A stretch of DNA of 64,000 bases, from NCBI GenBank assembly GCA_016195815.1, contig JACPYX010000006.1, forward strand, positions 124,001-188,000, given 5' to 3'. This DNA comes from Chloroflexota bacterium. Its GTDB lineage: Bacteria; Chloroflexota; Anaerolineae; Anaerolineales; Villigracilaceae. The translations under genes were made by a program, and so were the position numbers. The notes below the pieces were generated by a model. It was not told the DNA's origin. It did no database searches and saw only the letters and a list, made by a program, of their open reading frames with translations. Shown one piece after another: positions 17,266 to 26,470 of this stretch (position 1 is the stretch's first letter; each line of letters starts with the position of its first letter).

Positions 17266-18303
17266 ATGACCGATCTTTCCCGGCGCGATTTTCTTAAACT
17301 AAGTGCCGCCACTCTTACAAGTCTGGCCTTTTCTCCGTTCCTGCCGGGGCTGGAATCATTCAATGATGCAGATCTGATACGCATCACGACCAAATCTGCC
17401 AGTGTGTTCAGCCAGCCAAATGACCAGAGTACGATTGTCGGGCAGCGATTCCGAGATGAGTTAATCAATATCTACAAAGAGGTTGATGGCGGCACGCCGA
17501 TTTACAACCCAATCTGGTACCGCGTTTGGGGCGGTTATATTCATCGCGGCCCCACACAAAAGGTCAAGGTTCTTTTCAACGAACCGTTGACCAGTATCCC
17601 GGAAGGAACACGGCAATTATCCGAATTGACTGTGCCATATTCGCAAGCCATGCGTTACACAAAAACCTACGGCTGGCAGCCCAACCTGCGGCTTTATTAT
17701 GGCACTACTTATTGGATTGACGGAATTGACGAAGGCCCCGATGGACAGCCCTGGTATCGCATCTACGATGAACTGGTCGGTTTTCCTTATAACGTCCTTG
17801 CCATGCACCTTCGCCCGATCCCGTTCGATGAATGGGCTCCCATTACCCCGGAAGTGCCGCTTGAAAATAAACGTATCGAAGTCAATCTGAACACTCAGAT
17901 GCTGACCGCGTATGAATATGACCAGGTAGTGTTTCAGACGAATATCTCCTCGGGCATCCCCGCTGGACGGCCAAGCCCAAATGTTATCTCCACCAAAACC
18001 CCCAGCGGTGAGTTTCGCGTTTTCGAGAAATATCCGTCCAAGCATATGGGGAATGGAAACCTGTTTGCCGGTGTGGAGGATTATGAATTGCCGGGCGTCC
18101 CATGGACGAGTTTCTTCACTGAATCGGGCGTTGCTTTTCACGGAACCTACTGGCACGATAACTTTGGCACGCCCATGAGCCGCGGTTGTATCAATATGCG
18201 TATTGTGGAAGCCAAGTGGGTGTTTCGCTGGGCGCAGCCATTGCATGATTCCCAGAGCGTTTTCAACCGCGGCCGGGGGACCAAGGTTCTGGTTGTCCCT
18301 TAA
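17266..18303 (+). CDS. L,D-transpeptidase with YkuD domain
   Basis: A 345-residue protein that starts with a twin-arginine-like signal (SRRDFLKL and a hydrophobic stretch). The C-terminal YkuD domain (about 205-340) has HGTYW for the conserved His and SRGCINM with the catalytic Cys. YkuD enzymes form 3-3 peptidoglycan cross-links or attach proteins to the wall. The N-terminal half (about 35-195) carries SH3-like segments of the type found in related Chloroflexota proteins; that is an impression from sequence pattern. Co-directional with the LysM-M23 gene, supporting a cell-wall role. Confidence 0.9.
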   Translation: MTDLSRRDFLKLSAATLTSLAFSPFLPGLESFNDADLIRITTKSASVFSQPNDQSTIVGQRFRDELINIYKEVDGGTPIYNPIWYRVWGGYIHRGPTQKVKVLFNEPLTSIPEGTRQLSELTVPYSQAMRYTKTYGWQPNLRLYYGTTYWIDGIDEGPDGQPWYRIYDELVGFPYNVLAMHLRPIPFDEWAPITPEVPLENKRIEVNLNTQMLTAYEYDQVVFQTNISSGIPAGRPSPNVISTKTPSGEFRVFEKYPSKHMGNGNLFAGVEDYELPGVPWTSFFTESGVAFHGTYWHDNFGTPMSRGCINMRIVEAKWVFRWAQPLHDSQSVFNRGRGTKVLVVP

Positions 18304-18330
18304 CTGCTGTTAGCCAACACGCTCGAAGAA

Positions 18331-18546
18331 TTACCGGGAATCCATTTGTTCTAAATCCACAATTTCCTTCACGCGCCCAACCTGACCACTCTGCAAACGG
18401 ACTTTAATACCGTGCGGATGCGTCGGCGATTTGGTCAGAATATCCTTGACGATGCCCTTGGTCAATTTGCCGGAGGGCTGATCCTGCTTTAAGACGATCA
18501 GCACTGTTACGCCGGGTTTGATGTTAGAACGGATTTGTCCATTCAT
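18331..18546 (-). CDS. ywbE: YwbE family protein
   Basis: A 71-residue protein that matches the YwbE family along its full length: NGQIRSNIKPGVTVLIVLKQ, DQPSGKLTKGIVKDILTKSP, HPHGIKVRLQSGQVGRV. The family is conserved and uncharacterised; the KOW-like RVKEIV end hints at nucleic-acid binding but no function is proven. The ATG at 18546 (MNGQ) is preferred since the family begins there; in-frame GTG (18564) and ATG (18558) would add a few residues. It lies 21 bases behind the zinc-ribbon membrane protein gene. Confidence 0.85.
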   Translation of the reverse strand: MNGQIRSNIKPGVTVLIVLKQDQPSGKLTKGIVKDILTKSPTHPHGIKVRLQSGQVGRVKEIVDLEQMDSR

Positions 18547-18567
18547 GATTGTATCCATACGCACTGG

Positions 18568-19461
18568 CTATTCCCCAAGTCTAAGTTTCGTTCCGCAAAC
18601 ACGGCAGAAGCGATCACCGATGCGGGCGCGCGCCCCGCACTGATGACAATAAATATCGCTATCGCTTTCTTTCTCGTTTTGCGATGTTTGCCGTTTGCGC
18701 CCTTTTGATTGGCCGCTGCGGCTCGATCGCCAGAAATAAATCAACCCGCCGACGATCAAGGTCACGCCCAGTGCGCCAAGAATATAGGGCAGGTAATTGC
18801 TGAACATTACACGTCCTTCTGTTTCTGAATTCAGCGGCACAGAAGGCTGGACTTTTTGCTGTGGCACGCCTAATGTATCGGTTGTCCTTGTATATTTCAT
18901 ATCTAATGAGAATGACTGGCCGGCCGGCAGGGCGCCGAAGTCGTTTTGTAAATAAGTCGCACCGTCCTTGCCCTGGCCTTTAGACAGCGCCGGAGCCATC
19001 ACAGCTTCAGTGGTGTCAGTTGGCATTCTCACGCTGATGCTGAAATCGTCTGTCGCATAATCTGCGGGCCACACATAAGTGAATTGCCGTGACATTCCGG
19101 TCTTGGAAATCGGTTCATAATATTCGACGCGATAAACAGCCAGGTCTGTGATGTTTACGTTGACAATTTGCCAATCTCCGACCACGGCCGGCCCGTCATA
19201 TTCAGCATTGACCAGGCCGTTGGCCGTGGTTTGCGCGACCGCACTCAATTTGGCATCCTTCGGAATGCGAATGCTTACACTGGCCGGCAGGGCGGTTGAG
19301 GTCGCGACCTGAAAATCGTAAATGACCAGCATACTGGGTTGATCGTATTCAGGCCATAGTTGCACTTGAATACCGGCCAGTTTAATGTCGCTCTGTGCGC
19401 GTACTGAAAACGGGAATGCAATCGTTCCCAAAATAAATAAAAACACCAGCCACTTTCGCAT
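18568..19461 (-). CDS. Membrane-anchored zinc-ribbon protein with extracytoplasmic domain
   Basis: A 297-residue protein: cleavable-looking signal peptide ending FSVRAQS, a beta-rich extracytoplasmic domain (about 25-215), one membrane helix (about 226-245), and a cytoplasmic tail ending in a double-CxxC zinc ribbon (CHQCGARARIGDRFCRVCG). I do not recognise a named function. The topology, sensing outside and a zinc ribbon inside, suggests a protein-protein role. It is the upstream neighbour of ywbE. Confidence 0.75.
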   Translation of the reverse strand: MRKWLVFLFILGTIAFPFSVRAQSDIKLAGIQVQLWPEYDQPSMLVIYDFQVATSTALPASVSIRIPKDAKLSAVAQTTANGLVNAEYDGPAVVGDWQIVNVNITDLAVYRVEYYEPISKTGMSRQFTYVWPADYATDDFSISVRMPTDTTEAVMAPALSKGQGKDGATYLQNDFGALPAGQSFSLDMKYTRTTDTLGVPQQKVQPSVPLNSETEGRVMFSNYLPYILGALGVTLIVGGLIYFWRSSRSGQSKGRKRQTSQNEKESDSDIYCHQCGARARIGDRFCRVCGTKLRLGE

Positions 19462-19534
19462 GAACGCCTCCAGCGTGAATTTTTTTAAATCTTACCATGC
19501 AAGTTGGGCTGGAATACTCGCAAATTGTATAAAT

Positions 19535-20458
19535 TCATGAAGAAGAAAGTTGTTCGTTGACGGTCAACGCCTTTACCAATTGCCAGCAGGCCGCGTTGAT
19601 GGGTGTCGGGATTCCATGTTTTTGTCCCGCGCGCGCCACTGCTCCGCAGATGGCATCAATCTCGGTCGCCGCGCCGCGCTGCACATCCTGGAACATGGAG
19701 GAATGATTCAACGCGGTCTTCTTTGCGACTTCTTCAACAGCCGCTGTCGCGTCGCTGAATGTCAGTTCGATCTTTTCCGCGGACGCGACCGACGCGGCCT
19801 CTTCAGCCAGCGCGTGCATCAAAGCCCGCGCGGTGGGGCGGTTCAACAATTCCCCGTTTGGGATTCGCAATAAAGCCGTCAATGGATTGATGGCGGCGTT
19901 GACGACCAGTTTGCCCCACACGAGACTTTGCGCGTCGTCAACGATCTCCACATTGAACTTTGCGTTTCGCAACGCCTCTTCAATCGGACCTAAAGCGGGG
20001 TGTGCCTCGATGGAAATTTTTCCTTCGCCCCCGGCCCTGACCAGCCCCGGCCCGAGCAGAGTCGCGCCGGTGGTTGTCGTTCCCAATGCCACGCGCGAAT
20101 CTCCCAATTGCGCTGCGAGAATCTCGCGATTGCCAAGTCCGTTTTGAAGCGTGACCGCCAATCCATCGTCAGCCAAACATTCCGCCAGTTGACGCGCGGC
20201 GCGTTCCGTTTGCCAGGCTTTGACCAGCACGAGGGCATATTTCGCGCCGCGGCAGGTTTTGGGATCATCTGCAACGCGCACGTTAAATGTTTGAGCGTTG
20301 CCATTTGCATCAACCAGCCGCGCGCCGTGTATGCGTAACGCGGTCAAACCCTCGGGCCACGTACCGAGCATCGAAATCGCGCATCCGGCTGAAGTCAGGC
20401 GCGAAGCGAACAACGTGGCCAGCGCGCCCGTGCCAACAATTAAAACATCCGAGTTCAT
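19535..20458 (-). CDS. panE: 2-dehydropantoate 2-reductase
   Basis: A 307-residue NADPH-dependent reductase converting ketopantoate to pantoate in coenzyme A synthesis. The Rossmann motif VGTGALATLFASRL is at the N-terminus; the conserved Lys of the active site lies in VKAWQTERAA, and the C-terminal helical domain shows VWGKLVVNAAINPLTALL. It follows panB with a 6-base gap, so the two pantoate enzymes form an operon. Confidence 0.93.
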   Translation of the reverse strand: MNSDVLIVGTGALATLFASRLTSAGCAISMLGTWPEGLTALRIHGARLVDANGNAQTFNVRVADDPKTCRGAKYALVLVKAWQTERAARQLAECLADDGLAVTLQNGLGNREILAAQLGDSRVALGTTTTGATLLGPGLVRAGGEGKISIEAHPALGPIEEALRNAKFNVEIVDDAQSLVWGKLVVNAAINPLTALLRIPNGELLNRPTARALMHALAEEAASVASAEKIELTFSDATAAVEEVAKKTALNHSSMFQDVQRGAATEIDAICGAVARAGQKHGIPTPINAACWQLVKALTVNEQLSSS

Positions 20459-20464
20459 TTGTGT

Positions 20465-21370
20465 TTATCTGCGGTCAATTTCTTTTTGTAAAGTTTCCCA
20501 TTCCTTCTCATCCATCTCCACAGAATGTTCGGATGCCGGAAATCTTTTCGTTTCCACATCTTCGATGTATTCGCCAAAGGCGTGCTGCATTTCGGCGTGG
20601 AAGTTTGCATATTTCTTGACGAACTTGGGTGTGAAGCGGTCGAAGAGTCCGAGCAGATCGTGTGTGACCAGCACCTGGCCGTCACAGCCTGCGCCCGCGC
20701 CGATGCCGATGGTGGGAATGGAAATTTTCTTCGAGATTAATTCGGCCAGTTTTGCGGGAACAGATTCAAGCACGAGGCTGAAGCATCCGGCTTCTTCAAG
20801 CAGAAGCGCATCTTCGATCAGGCGTTTGGCGGCGGCTGCAGTTTTGCCCTGCGGACGGAATCCGCCGAGCTGGTTGACGGATTGCGGCGTGAGGCCGAGG
20901 TGTCCCATGACGGGAATGCCCGCGCCGACGATGGCGCGGATGGCCTCGGCGCGTTCGCGCCCGCCCTCGAGCTTGACCGCGTCCATGCCGCCTTCCTGCA
21001 AAAATCTTCCGGCGTTGCGGAGCGCTTCCTCAGCTGAGACCTGATACGACATGAACGGCATGTCGCCGATCAACAGCGCGAACTGCGCGCCGCGCGCGAC
21101 GGCCTTGCTGTGATGAAGCATGTCGTCCATCGTGACCGGCAATGTGTTTTGATAACCCAGCACGACCATGCCGAGCGAATCGCCGACCAGAATCGAATCA
21201 ACGCCCGCCTGATCCTCCGCCAGCGCGGTGGGATAGTCGTAGGCGGTCAGCATCGTGATCGGTTCGCCGCGTTCCTTCTTTCGGCGAAAGACAGCGGTTG
21301 TGATTTTCTTGCGTTGAGGAGCGGCTGCGCCAATAGCCGCAGTGGTTAGAACGGGAGCAGTGGTAGACAT
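20465..21370 (-). CDS. panB: 3-methyl-2-oxobutanoate hydroxymethyltransferase
   Basis: A 301-residue (beta/alpha)8 enzyme that forms ketopantoate from alpha-ketoisovalerate and methylene-tetrahydrofolate. Family motifs are MLTAYDYPTALAEDQAGVD, LVGDSLGMVVLGY, DMPFMSY and PTIGIGAGAGCDGQVLV. The ATG at 21370 was chosen because GGAGGG lies 5 bases upstream; a 28-residue longer frame to 21454 is unlikely. An alanine/threonine-rich leader of about 20 residues precedes the conserved domain. First gene of a panB-panE operon. Confidence 0.94.
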   Translation of the reverse strand: MSTTAPVLTTAAIGAAAPQRKKITTAVFRRKKERGEPITMLTAYDYPTALAEDQAGVDSILVGDSLGMVVLGYQNTLPVTMDDMLHHSKAVARGAQFALLIGDMPFMSYQVSAEEALRNAGRFLQEGGMDAVKLEGGRERAEAIRAIVGAGIPVMGHLGLTPQSVNQLGGFRPQGKTAAAAKRLIEDALLLEEAGCFSLVLESVPAKLAELISKKISIPTIGIGAGAGCDGQVLVTHDLLGLFDRFTPKFVKKYANFHAEMQHAFGEYIEDVETKRFPASEHSVEMDEKEWETLQKEIDRR

Positions 21371-21611
21371 GGTACCCTCCAAAGGTTTGGTAGAGTCCGC
21401 TGGCGTCGTCCCCTTTTCGCGCCGTGGGTTTACGGATAAGATTCGCCGTCGCATTCTTCGCGAAGCAGATATGTGCGGTGGCGTCTATTATTCCACAAAA
21501 ACAAAATTTCGCCTACGGCGTGCTGCGCCGATATTTCATAGAGAGATTTTATTTGAATGCTAAACAAGTAATTTTTGCAAGAAGCAGTATAATAATTTTG
21601 TCAGAAGATTC

Positions 21612-21646
21612 TTCAGCACACTTGGCGCAGGTACAAATGTGCTGAA
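21612..21646. other. Inverted repeat upstream of the YtxH gene
   Basis: Perfect 9-base arms TTCAGCACA and TGTGCTGAA with a 17-base loop, ending 5 bases before the AAGGAG ribosome-binding site of the YtxH gene. The rest of the 293-base gap between panB and this gene (21371-21663) shows no further gene. Confidence 0.45.
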
Positions 21647-21663
21647 TTACCAAGGAGAATGCC

Positions 21664-21885
21664 ATGCGTCGGATGTTTGGATTTTTGATCGGGATATTGG
21701 TCGGCGGGCTGGTCGGCTCGACGGTGGCGCTGTTGCTCGCGCCGGAGACGGGCGAAGAACTTCGCAAGGAGATCCGCGCCCGCGGCGAAGGTCTGATCAG
21801 CGATATCCGCCGCGCAGGCGAGGCTCGTCAGATTGAATTGACTCAGCATCTCGAGGCGTTGAAGGCTCCGCGCTCTACCGATTAA
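21664..21885 (+). CDS. YtxH-domain small membrane protein
   Basis: A 73-residue protein: one glycine-rich membrane segment (about 5-26, FGFLIGILVGGLVGSTVALL) followed by the YtxH hallmark LLAPETGEELRKEIR and a charged helix. YtxH-like proteins are common stress-associated membrane proteins without a defined activity. AAGGAG precedes the ATG. The 3' end overlaps the convergent glycosyltransferase gene by 11 bases. Confidence 0.85.
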   Translation: MRRMFGFLIGILVGGLVGSTVALLLAPETGEELRKEIRARGEGLISDIRRAGEARQIELTQHLEALKAPRSTD

Positions 21886-23029
21886 GACGAATCAAGGATT
21901 CATAAAAGAGTTTTATTTTCCCCATATTGCGCGTGTACTCGGCGCGCTCGTTAATTATTGTTGCATTCAAGCCTGCGGCTTTTTGCCGCAGGTTTTTGTT
22001 TTCCAAACCTTCAAGGATGGCCTCCGCCAAATTTTGCGGATCGGCCGCGTCGGCCAGCAAACCGTTTTTGCCATGTGTGATCCACTCACGGATGGACTCT
22101 AAATCCCCCGCGACGGGCAGGCATCCGCAGGCCATGCCTTCGAGCAGGGAATTCGGCGTGCCGTCGTGGATGCTCGGAGAAACAATGATTTGTGCGCGGC
22201 GGAAGACTTCCGCCATTTGAGCATGAGGGAGCGGCGGCAGTAACTCGACCGCGTGTGTGATGTTGAGTTGTTGAATCCATTTCAAGGCTTGCGATTCGCC
22301 GGCCATCGAAGCGCAGATAAATTTTGCAGTCGGATATTTTTTCAACACGAGCGGAATTATTTGAAAGAAGACATCGTTGCGAACATAAGTGCGGAAACCG
22401 CGCGGGTTGATGATGACAGGCTCGTCCACCGGTTTTGAGGGCGGATAAAAAATGTCGGTCTTGATTCCGCCGTTGCCGGGCGTGACCAACGTTGGCCGCG
22501 CTGAGTCGAAGCCCCATTGTTTGCCGAGACGAATGTCGCGCTGGCAATCGGCGTGAAGTGCGTCGGCGACTTGCATTGTCCACGTGGTGTAATGTCGCAT
22601 CAGCGAAGTGGACGGCGCGTGCAATGTGAAGTCATTTCCCCAAACGGAAACAAGCAACGGCGCGCCCGTGTACGCGTCCGCGGCCAACATGCCCTCGTAG
22701 GGAATTCGCATTGCATGAACCAAATCCGGTTGGACGCGTTCGATGAAGCCGCGCAATCTTTTCGAGGCGCGCGGAATCGTCAGCGGGCCGAGGAAATGCC
22801 GGATGGCAGAGCGAAGTTTCAGGGTTCGGGATGAAGCGGCGCCAGGGTGTTGATTCGATTTCCGTGCGCCGCTAAAAGCCACGGGCGTGATTTCGAGTCC
22901 TTTAAGCGGGAAATCCACTGAACAATTAAATGTGGAGGCGAGATAAATTTCATCCCCGCGTTCGGCAAAATATCGAATCCAATTTTGGGCGATGGGCGAG
23001 CGCCCGTCGGCTATAAAAAGTAATCGCAT
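21875..23029 (-). CDS. Family-4-type glycosyltransferase
   Basis: A 384-residue GT-B fold glycosyltransferase. The N-terminal domain begins MRLLFIADGRSPIAQNWIRY; the nucleotide-sugar-binding part shows SPSIHDGTPNSLLEGMACG, the EX7E-type element of GT4 enzymes. Acceptor and sugar are unknown. The start at 23029 is preferred over 23089 because the domain begins there and a TATATT box lies 6 bases upstream, which would give an almost leaderless transcript. Divergent from the response regulator at 23098. Confidence 0.85.
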   Translation of the reverse strand: MRLLFIADGRSPIAQNWIRYFAERGDEIYLASTFNCSVDFPLKGLEITPVAFSGARKSNQHPGAASSRTLKLRSAIRHFLGPLTIPRASKRLRGFIERVQPDLVHAMRIPYEGMLAADAYTGAPLLVSVWGNDFTLHAPSTSLMRHYTTWTMQVADALHADCQRDIRLGKQWGFDSARPTLVTPGNGGIKTDIFYPPSKPVDEPVIINPRGFRTYVRNDVFFQIIPLVLKKYPTAKFICASMAGESQALKWIQQLNITHAVELLPPLPHAQMAEVFRRAQIIVSPSIHDGTPNSLLEGMACGCLPVAGDLESIREWITHGKNGLLADAADPQNLAEAILEGLENKNLRQKAAGLNATIINERAEYTRNMGKIKLFYESLIRLNR

Positions 23030-23055
23030 GGGGTCAATATACCAGAAGTTGCCCG

Positions 23056-23090
23056 CATGAGTAAGCCGTAGTATCATTAGCTTACTCATG
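23056..23090. promoter_or_regulatory. Perfect inverted repeat between divergent genes
   Basis: Arms CATGAGTAAGC and GCTTACTCATG (11 bases, perfect) with a 13-base centre, located between the glycosyltransferase and response-regulator starts. On the minus strand TTACTC within one arm sits 17 bases from TATATT (23036-23041), so the repeat overlaps a plausible promoter for the glycosyltransferase. Candidate operator; no regulator can be named. Confidence 0.5.
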
Positions 23091-23097
23091 GAGTGGC

Positions 23098-23502
23098 ATG
23101 TCCAAGCCGCGCATACTCATCGTCGAAGACAACATTGATAACTACGAGTTGGTGCGTTTTTTACTGGAACGCGCCGGCTATGATACCTTTTGGGCGCATA
23201 GCGGCCGCGAGGGCATTGACATGTCGAAGGCGAAGCGCCCCGACCTGATCCTGATGGATCTGTCCCTGCCTGAAATGGATGGCTGGACGGCCACCGAACG
23301 TATCAAAGCGGACCTTGAAACGAAACACATTCCGATCATTGCACTGACAGCCCATACTTTGCCCGGCGACCGTAAACGCGCGCTCGAGGCTGGTTGTGAC
23401 GATTATCTTTCCAAACCGATGAACATCGAACTGTTCACAGAGACGGTTGAAAAGAATTTGGCAAGGGCAAAACACAAGCGCAAATCCGGGCCAATCATTT
23501 AG
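23098..23502 (+). CDS. Stand-alone response regulator receiver (CheY/DivK-like)
   Basis: A 134-residue single receiver domain: acidic pair in VEDNIDN, phospho-acceptor Asp in LILMDLSLPEMDGW, Thr/Ala switch in ALTAH, and Lys in YLSKPMN. There is no output domain, only a basic tail (ARAKHKRKS). It may act through protein contacts or in a phosphorelay. The next gene is UDP-glucose dehydrogenase 39 bases on. Confidence 0.9.
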   Translation: MSKPRILIVEDNIDNYELVRFLLERAGYDTFWAHSGREGIDMSKAKRPDLILMDLSLPEMDGWTATERIKADLETKHIPIIALTAHTLPGDRKRALEAGCDDYLSKPMNIELFTETVEKNLARAKHKRKSGPII

Positions 23503-23541
23503 ATCATGCGCTCGATAAATTTTCAGTAACAAGAGGAAACC

Positions 23542-24834
23542 ATGAAACAGATTTGTGTGGTCGGCGTGGGATATGTCGGCCTGGTGACGGGCGCCTGTTT
23601 TGCAGACCTCGGCAACCGGGTCACTGCATTGGATGTGGATGAGAAACGCATCGAAAACTTGAAAAAGGGCATCATGCCCATTTACGAGCCGGGTCTCGAT
23701 GAACTGGTCAAGCGCAACGTCAAGGCGGGGCGGCTTTCTTTCACCACTTCCTATGCCGATGCCATGAAAGATGCGGAATATGCTTTTATCGCGGTGGGGA
23801 CTCCTTCTGCCGATAACGGCGAAGCGGACTTGAAATACGTGGAGGCCGCGGCTAAATCCATCGCGGCGACGATGAGCGCGCCGCTGATTATCATCAATAA
23901 GTCCACGGTTCCAATCGGGACCGGGGACTGGGTGGCCGATATCGTGACCAAAGCCCAGCCCAAGCCGATACCGTTTTCGGTCGTCTCGTGCCCGGAGTTT
24001 TTGCGCGAGGGCGCGGCCATCGGTGATTTTATGAATCCGCATCGCACCGTGATCGGCTCTTTGCATCGCGACGCGGCTGAGAAAGTCGCACATCTGCACC
24101 TGCCTTTGCGCGCGCCGATCGTTATCACCGATCTGCGAACGGCTGAAATGATCAAGTATGCATCCAATGCTTTCCTTGCGACCAAGATTTCGTTTATGAA
24201 TGAACTGGCTGACCTGTGCGAGCGCGTCGGCGCGGACGTGAAGGAGGTCGCGGCAGGCATGGGCTACGATGCGCGCATCGGGCGTCATTTTCTCGAAGCC
24301 GGTCTCGGCTGGGGCGGTTCGTGCTTCCCGAAAGATGTCAAAGCCCTGGCGTTCATGGCTGAACAAAATGATCTTGATCCGCGTATTTTGCATTCGGTGA
24401 TGGGTGTCAATTATGATCGCCGCCCCGGCGCGGTGAAATTGGTCGGCGAAATGGTCGGCGGACTCAAAGGCAAGACCGTTGGCCTGCTTGGCCTGGCGTT
24501 CAAACCCAACACGGACGACATGCGCGAGGCCCCTTCGATTGATATTGTCGAAGAATTGAAAAAGGCCGGCGCAAAAGTCCGCGCGTATGACCCGGTGGCC
24601 ATGGATGTGGCGCGCGGGATTATCAAAGGCATAGAGTATTGCGAAGATTCCTACAAGATGGCAAAAGGTTGCGACGCTTTGATGGTCGTCACCGAGTGGA
24701 ATGAGTTCAAGCAGCTCGATCTCGATCAGATCAAATCCCTGTTGAACAAGCCGGTCATCTTCGATGGGCGCAATATCTACGACCCGGCAGTGATGAAGGA
24801 AATGGGATTCACATATCGCGGAATTGGAAGATAA
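23542..24834 (+). CDS. ugd: UDP-glucose 6-dehydrogenase
   Basis: A 430-residue NAD-dependent enzyme oxidising UDP-glucose to UDP-glucuronate for exopolysaccharide. The N-terminal Rossmann motif is [17 protein letters not shown]; the catalytic Cys lies in [12 protein letters not shown]; the C-terminal UDP-binding domain contains [20 protein letters not shown]-mannose/UDP-N-acetylmannosamine dehydrogenases are related, but the overall match is to Ugd. GAGG lies upstream of the ATG. Confidence 0.92.
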   Translation: MKQICVVGVGYVGLVTGACFADLGNRVTALDVDEKRIENLKKGIMPIYEPGLDELVKRNVKAGRLSFTTSYADAMKDAEYAFIAVGTPSADNGEADLKYVEAAAKSIAATMSAPLIIINKSTVPIGTGDWVADIVTKAQPKPIPFSVVSCPEFLREGAAIGDFMNPHRTVIGSLHRDAAEKVAHLHLPLRAPIVITDLRTAEMIKYASNAFLATKISFMNELADLCERVGADVKEVAAGMGYDARIGRHFLEAGLGWGGSCFPKDVKALAFMAEQNDLDPRILHSVMGVNYDRRPGAVKLVGEMVGGLKGKTVGLLGLAFKPNTDDMREAPSIDIVEELKKAGAKVRAYDPVAMDVARGIIKGIEYCEDSYKMAKGCDALMVVTEWNEFKQLDLDQIKSLLNKPVIFDGRNIYDPAVMKEMGFTYRGIGR

Positions 24835-24851
24835 CCAGTCGTCGGTTTTCA

Positions 24852-25742
24852 GTGACCACTCCTCCCGTTTGTAATTACGAAGGCTCCGATTATCAATCCT
24901 CCTTTTGGGACAAAGGCGGGCGCGAATACGAAGACCGTGTCGAAGCGATTGCATTGAAACGCCTGCTCCCCAAAAGCGGGCGCCTCATGCTGGAACTTGG
25001 GGCGGGCGCGGGACGCAACACACCGCGTTATCTCGGCTTCGAGCGCATCGTCCTGCTGGATTATTCGCGCACGCAATTAGAACAAGCACAAGCCCGGCTC
25101 GGCCAATCGGACAAATACATCTACGTCGCGGCGGATGTGTATCGTCTGCCGTTTGTGGACGGTTTGTTCGACGCGGCCACCATGATCCGCGTCCTGCATC
25201 ACATGGCGGACGCGCCCAAAGCATTGGGACAGGTGAGAAATGTTTTGGGGTCGGGCGGGACCTTCATCCTTGAATTTGCCAACAAACAGAATCTCAAATC
25301 CATTCTGCGTTACTGGCTGGGACGGCAGAAGTGGAATCCATTTGCGCTCGAACCGGTCGAATTTGTGGAACTCAACTTTGATTTCCATCCGCAGGCTGTG
25401 AAGAGGTGGCTAAAGAATTTGGGATTCACCGTCGAAAAAACGCTGGCCGTCTCCCACTTTCGCGCCGGCTTCCTCAAACGAATTATTCCAACTTCGATGC
25501 TGGTCTTCTTTGATTCCATTTTCCAATGGGCCGGCGCATGGTTTCAATTGACGCCAAGCGTGTTTGTACGGGCAGCCGTCAGCGAACAATCGTCAGTGGT
25601 CAGTGGGCCAAAAGCATTCTTCAAGTGTCCTGAATGTGGAAATTCAAACTTCGTAGAAAAACCGGATTATCTCGAATGCCCCGCCTGCAAACGCAAGTGG
25701 GCCTTCAAAGATGGGATTTATGATTTCAGGGAGCCAATATAA
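24852..25742 (+). CDS. Methyltransferase with C-terminal zinc ribbon
   Basis: A 296-residue protein: class I SAM methyltransferase (LMLELGAGAGRNTPRYL at about 50-66, FDAATMIRVLHHM) followed after a short linker by a Trm112-like zinc ribbon with two CxxC pairs (FKCPECGN and LECPACKRKW, about 257-285). The fusion of a Trm112-like module to a methyltransferase is seen in several bacterial lineages; the substrate is unknown. GTG start at 24852, 17 bases after ugd. The linker contains a serine-rich SEQSSVVSGP patch. Confidence 0.8.
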   Translation: MTTPPVCNYEGSDYQSSFWDKGGREYEDRVEAIALKRLLPKSGRLMLELGAGAGRNTPRYLGFERIVLLDYSRTQLEQAQARLGQSDKYIYVAADVYRLPFVDGLFDAATMIRVLHHMADAPKALGQVRNVLGSGGTFILEFANKQNLKSILRYWLGRQKWNPFALEPVEFVELNFDFHPQAVKRWLKNLGFTVEKTLAVSHFRAGFLKRIIPTSMLVFFDSIFQWAGAWFQLTPSVFVRAAVSEQSSVVSGPKAFFKCPECGNSNFVEKPDYLECPACKRKWAFKDGIYDFREPI

Positions 25743-25779
25743 AACAACGACCTGTTCACTGTGAACAGGTCGTTGTTTT
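25741..25779. terminator. Bidirectional terminator, 19-base arms
   Basis: A near-perfect palindrome with arms AAAACAACGACCTGTTCAC and GTGAACAGGTCGTTGTTTT around one central base. A-run and T-run on the two sides allow termination from both strands, between the convergent methyltransferase and TrkA-like genes. Confidence 0.9.
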
Positions 25780-25789
25780 TCGCAGAATT

Positions 25790-26464
25790 TCACGCTTCGT
25801 CCGGCCTGCCGAGCAACTTCGCCAACTGCTTGCGTGCGGCATCATCCACCAGGGCCAAAATCTCGTCGCCTTCTTCGAGCGCGGTCGTGCCGCGCGGCAG
25901 GACGATCTCTCCGTGGCGGATGATGCCGGAGATGATGCAATTTGGCAGGAGCGATAAATCCTTGATCGGCATTCCGACTGCGCGTGCGCCGGGGAAAATC
26001 TTTTCCTCCACCAGCGAAAACTTTCCGCGGCGTAATTTGAACATGGTCATCATATCGCCGAGGGACATCTCTTCCTGAATCAATTTCGACATCACGTCTG
26101 CCTGATTCACTGCCACGTCAATGCCAAAATCGGGATTGAACAACCAGGCATTACGCGGATTGTTCACGCGCCCGATGACGCGCTTCACGCCATAATGATG
26201 GCGCGCCAATGAAGCCGCGACCAAGTTATCCGCGCCCTCCCCGCCGACCGCGGCCAGCACCTGCGCCCGCTGGACTTCATTGGCTTGAAGCACTTGCGGA
26301 TCAGTGCCGTCCCCTTCATAGATAACTTCAGTGGGTAATTCGTGATGTAAATTTTCCAGCACGCCGGGGCGAGCTTCGACAATGCGCACTTCATGGCCTT
26401 GTGCCAATAACATGGACGCGAGATGCGAGCCTGTCCGCCCGCCGCCTACAATTAAGACATACAT
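25790..26464 (-). CDS. TrkA-like NAD-binding potassium regulator
   Basis: A 224-residue cytosolic protein with RCK N-domain (IVGGGRTGSHLASMLLAQGH, nucleotide-binding) and a TrkA-C (RCK-C) domain at about 135-218 (FSLVEEKIFPGARAVGMPI, LEEGDEILALV). These proteins gate Trk/Ktr-type potassium channels by NAD(H)/ATP or c-di-AMP binding. No TrkH/KtrB channel subunit is present; instead a KimA-like carrier lies two genes upstream in the same operon. 6 bases after the neighbouring paralogue. Confidence 0.9.
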   Translation of the reverse strand: MYVLIVGGGRTGSHLASMLLAQGHEVRIVEARPGVLENLHHELPTEVIYEGDGTDPQVLQANEVQRAQVLAAVGGEGADNLVAASLARHHYGVKRVIGRVNNPRNAWLFNPDFGIDVAVNQADVMSKLIQEEMSLGDMMTMFKLRRGKFSLVEEKIFPGARAVGMPIKDLSLLPNCIISGIIRHGEIVLPRGTTALEEGDEILALVDDAARKQLAKLLGRPDEA

Positions 26465-26470
26465 GGTTTC

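Noticed and set aside
23161-24954. 597-codon minus-strand frame over ugd and the receiver gene
   Set aside because: The plus strand carries clear Ugd and receiver motifs; the antisense frame has no domain and unusual composition, a codon-bias shadow.
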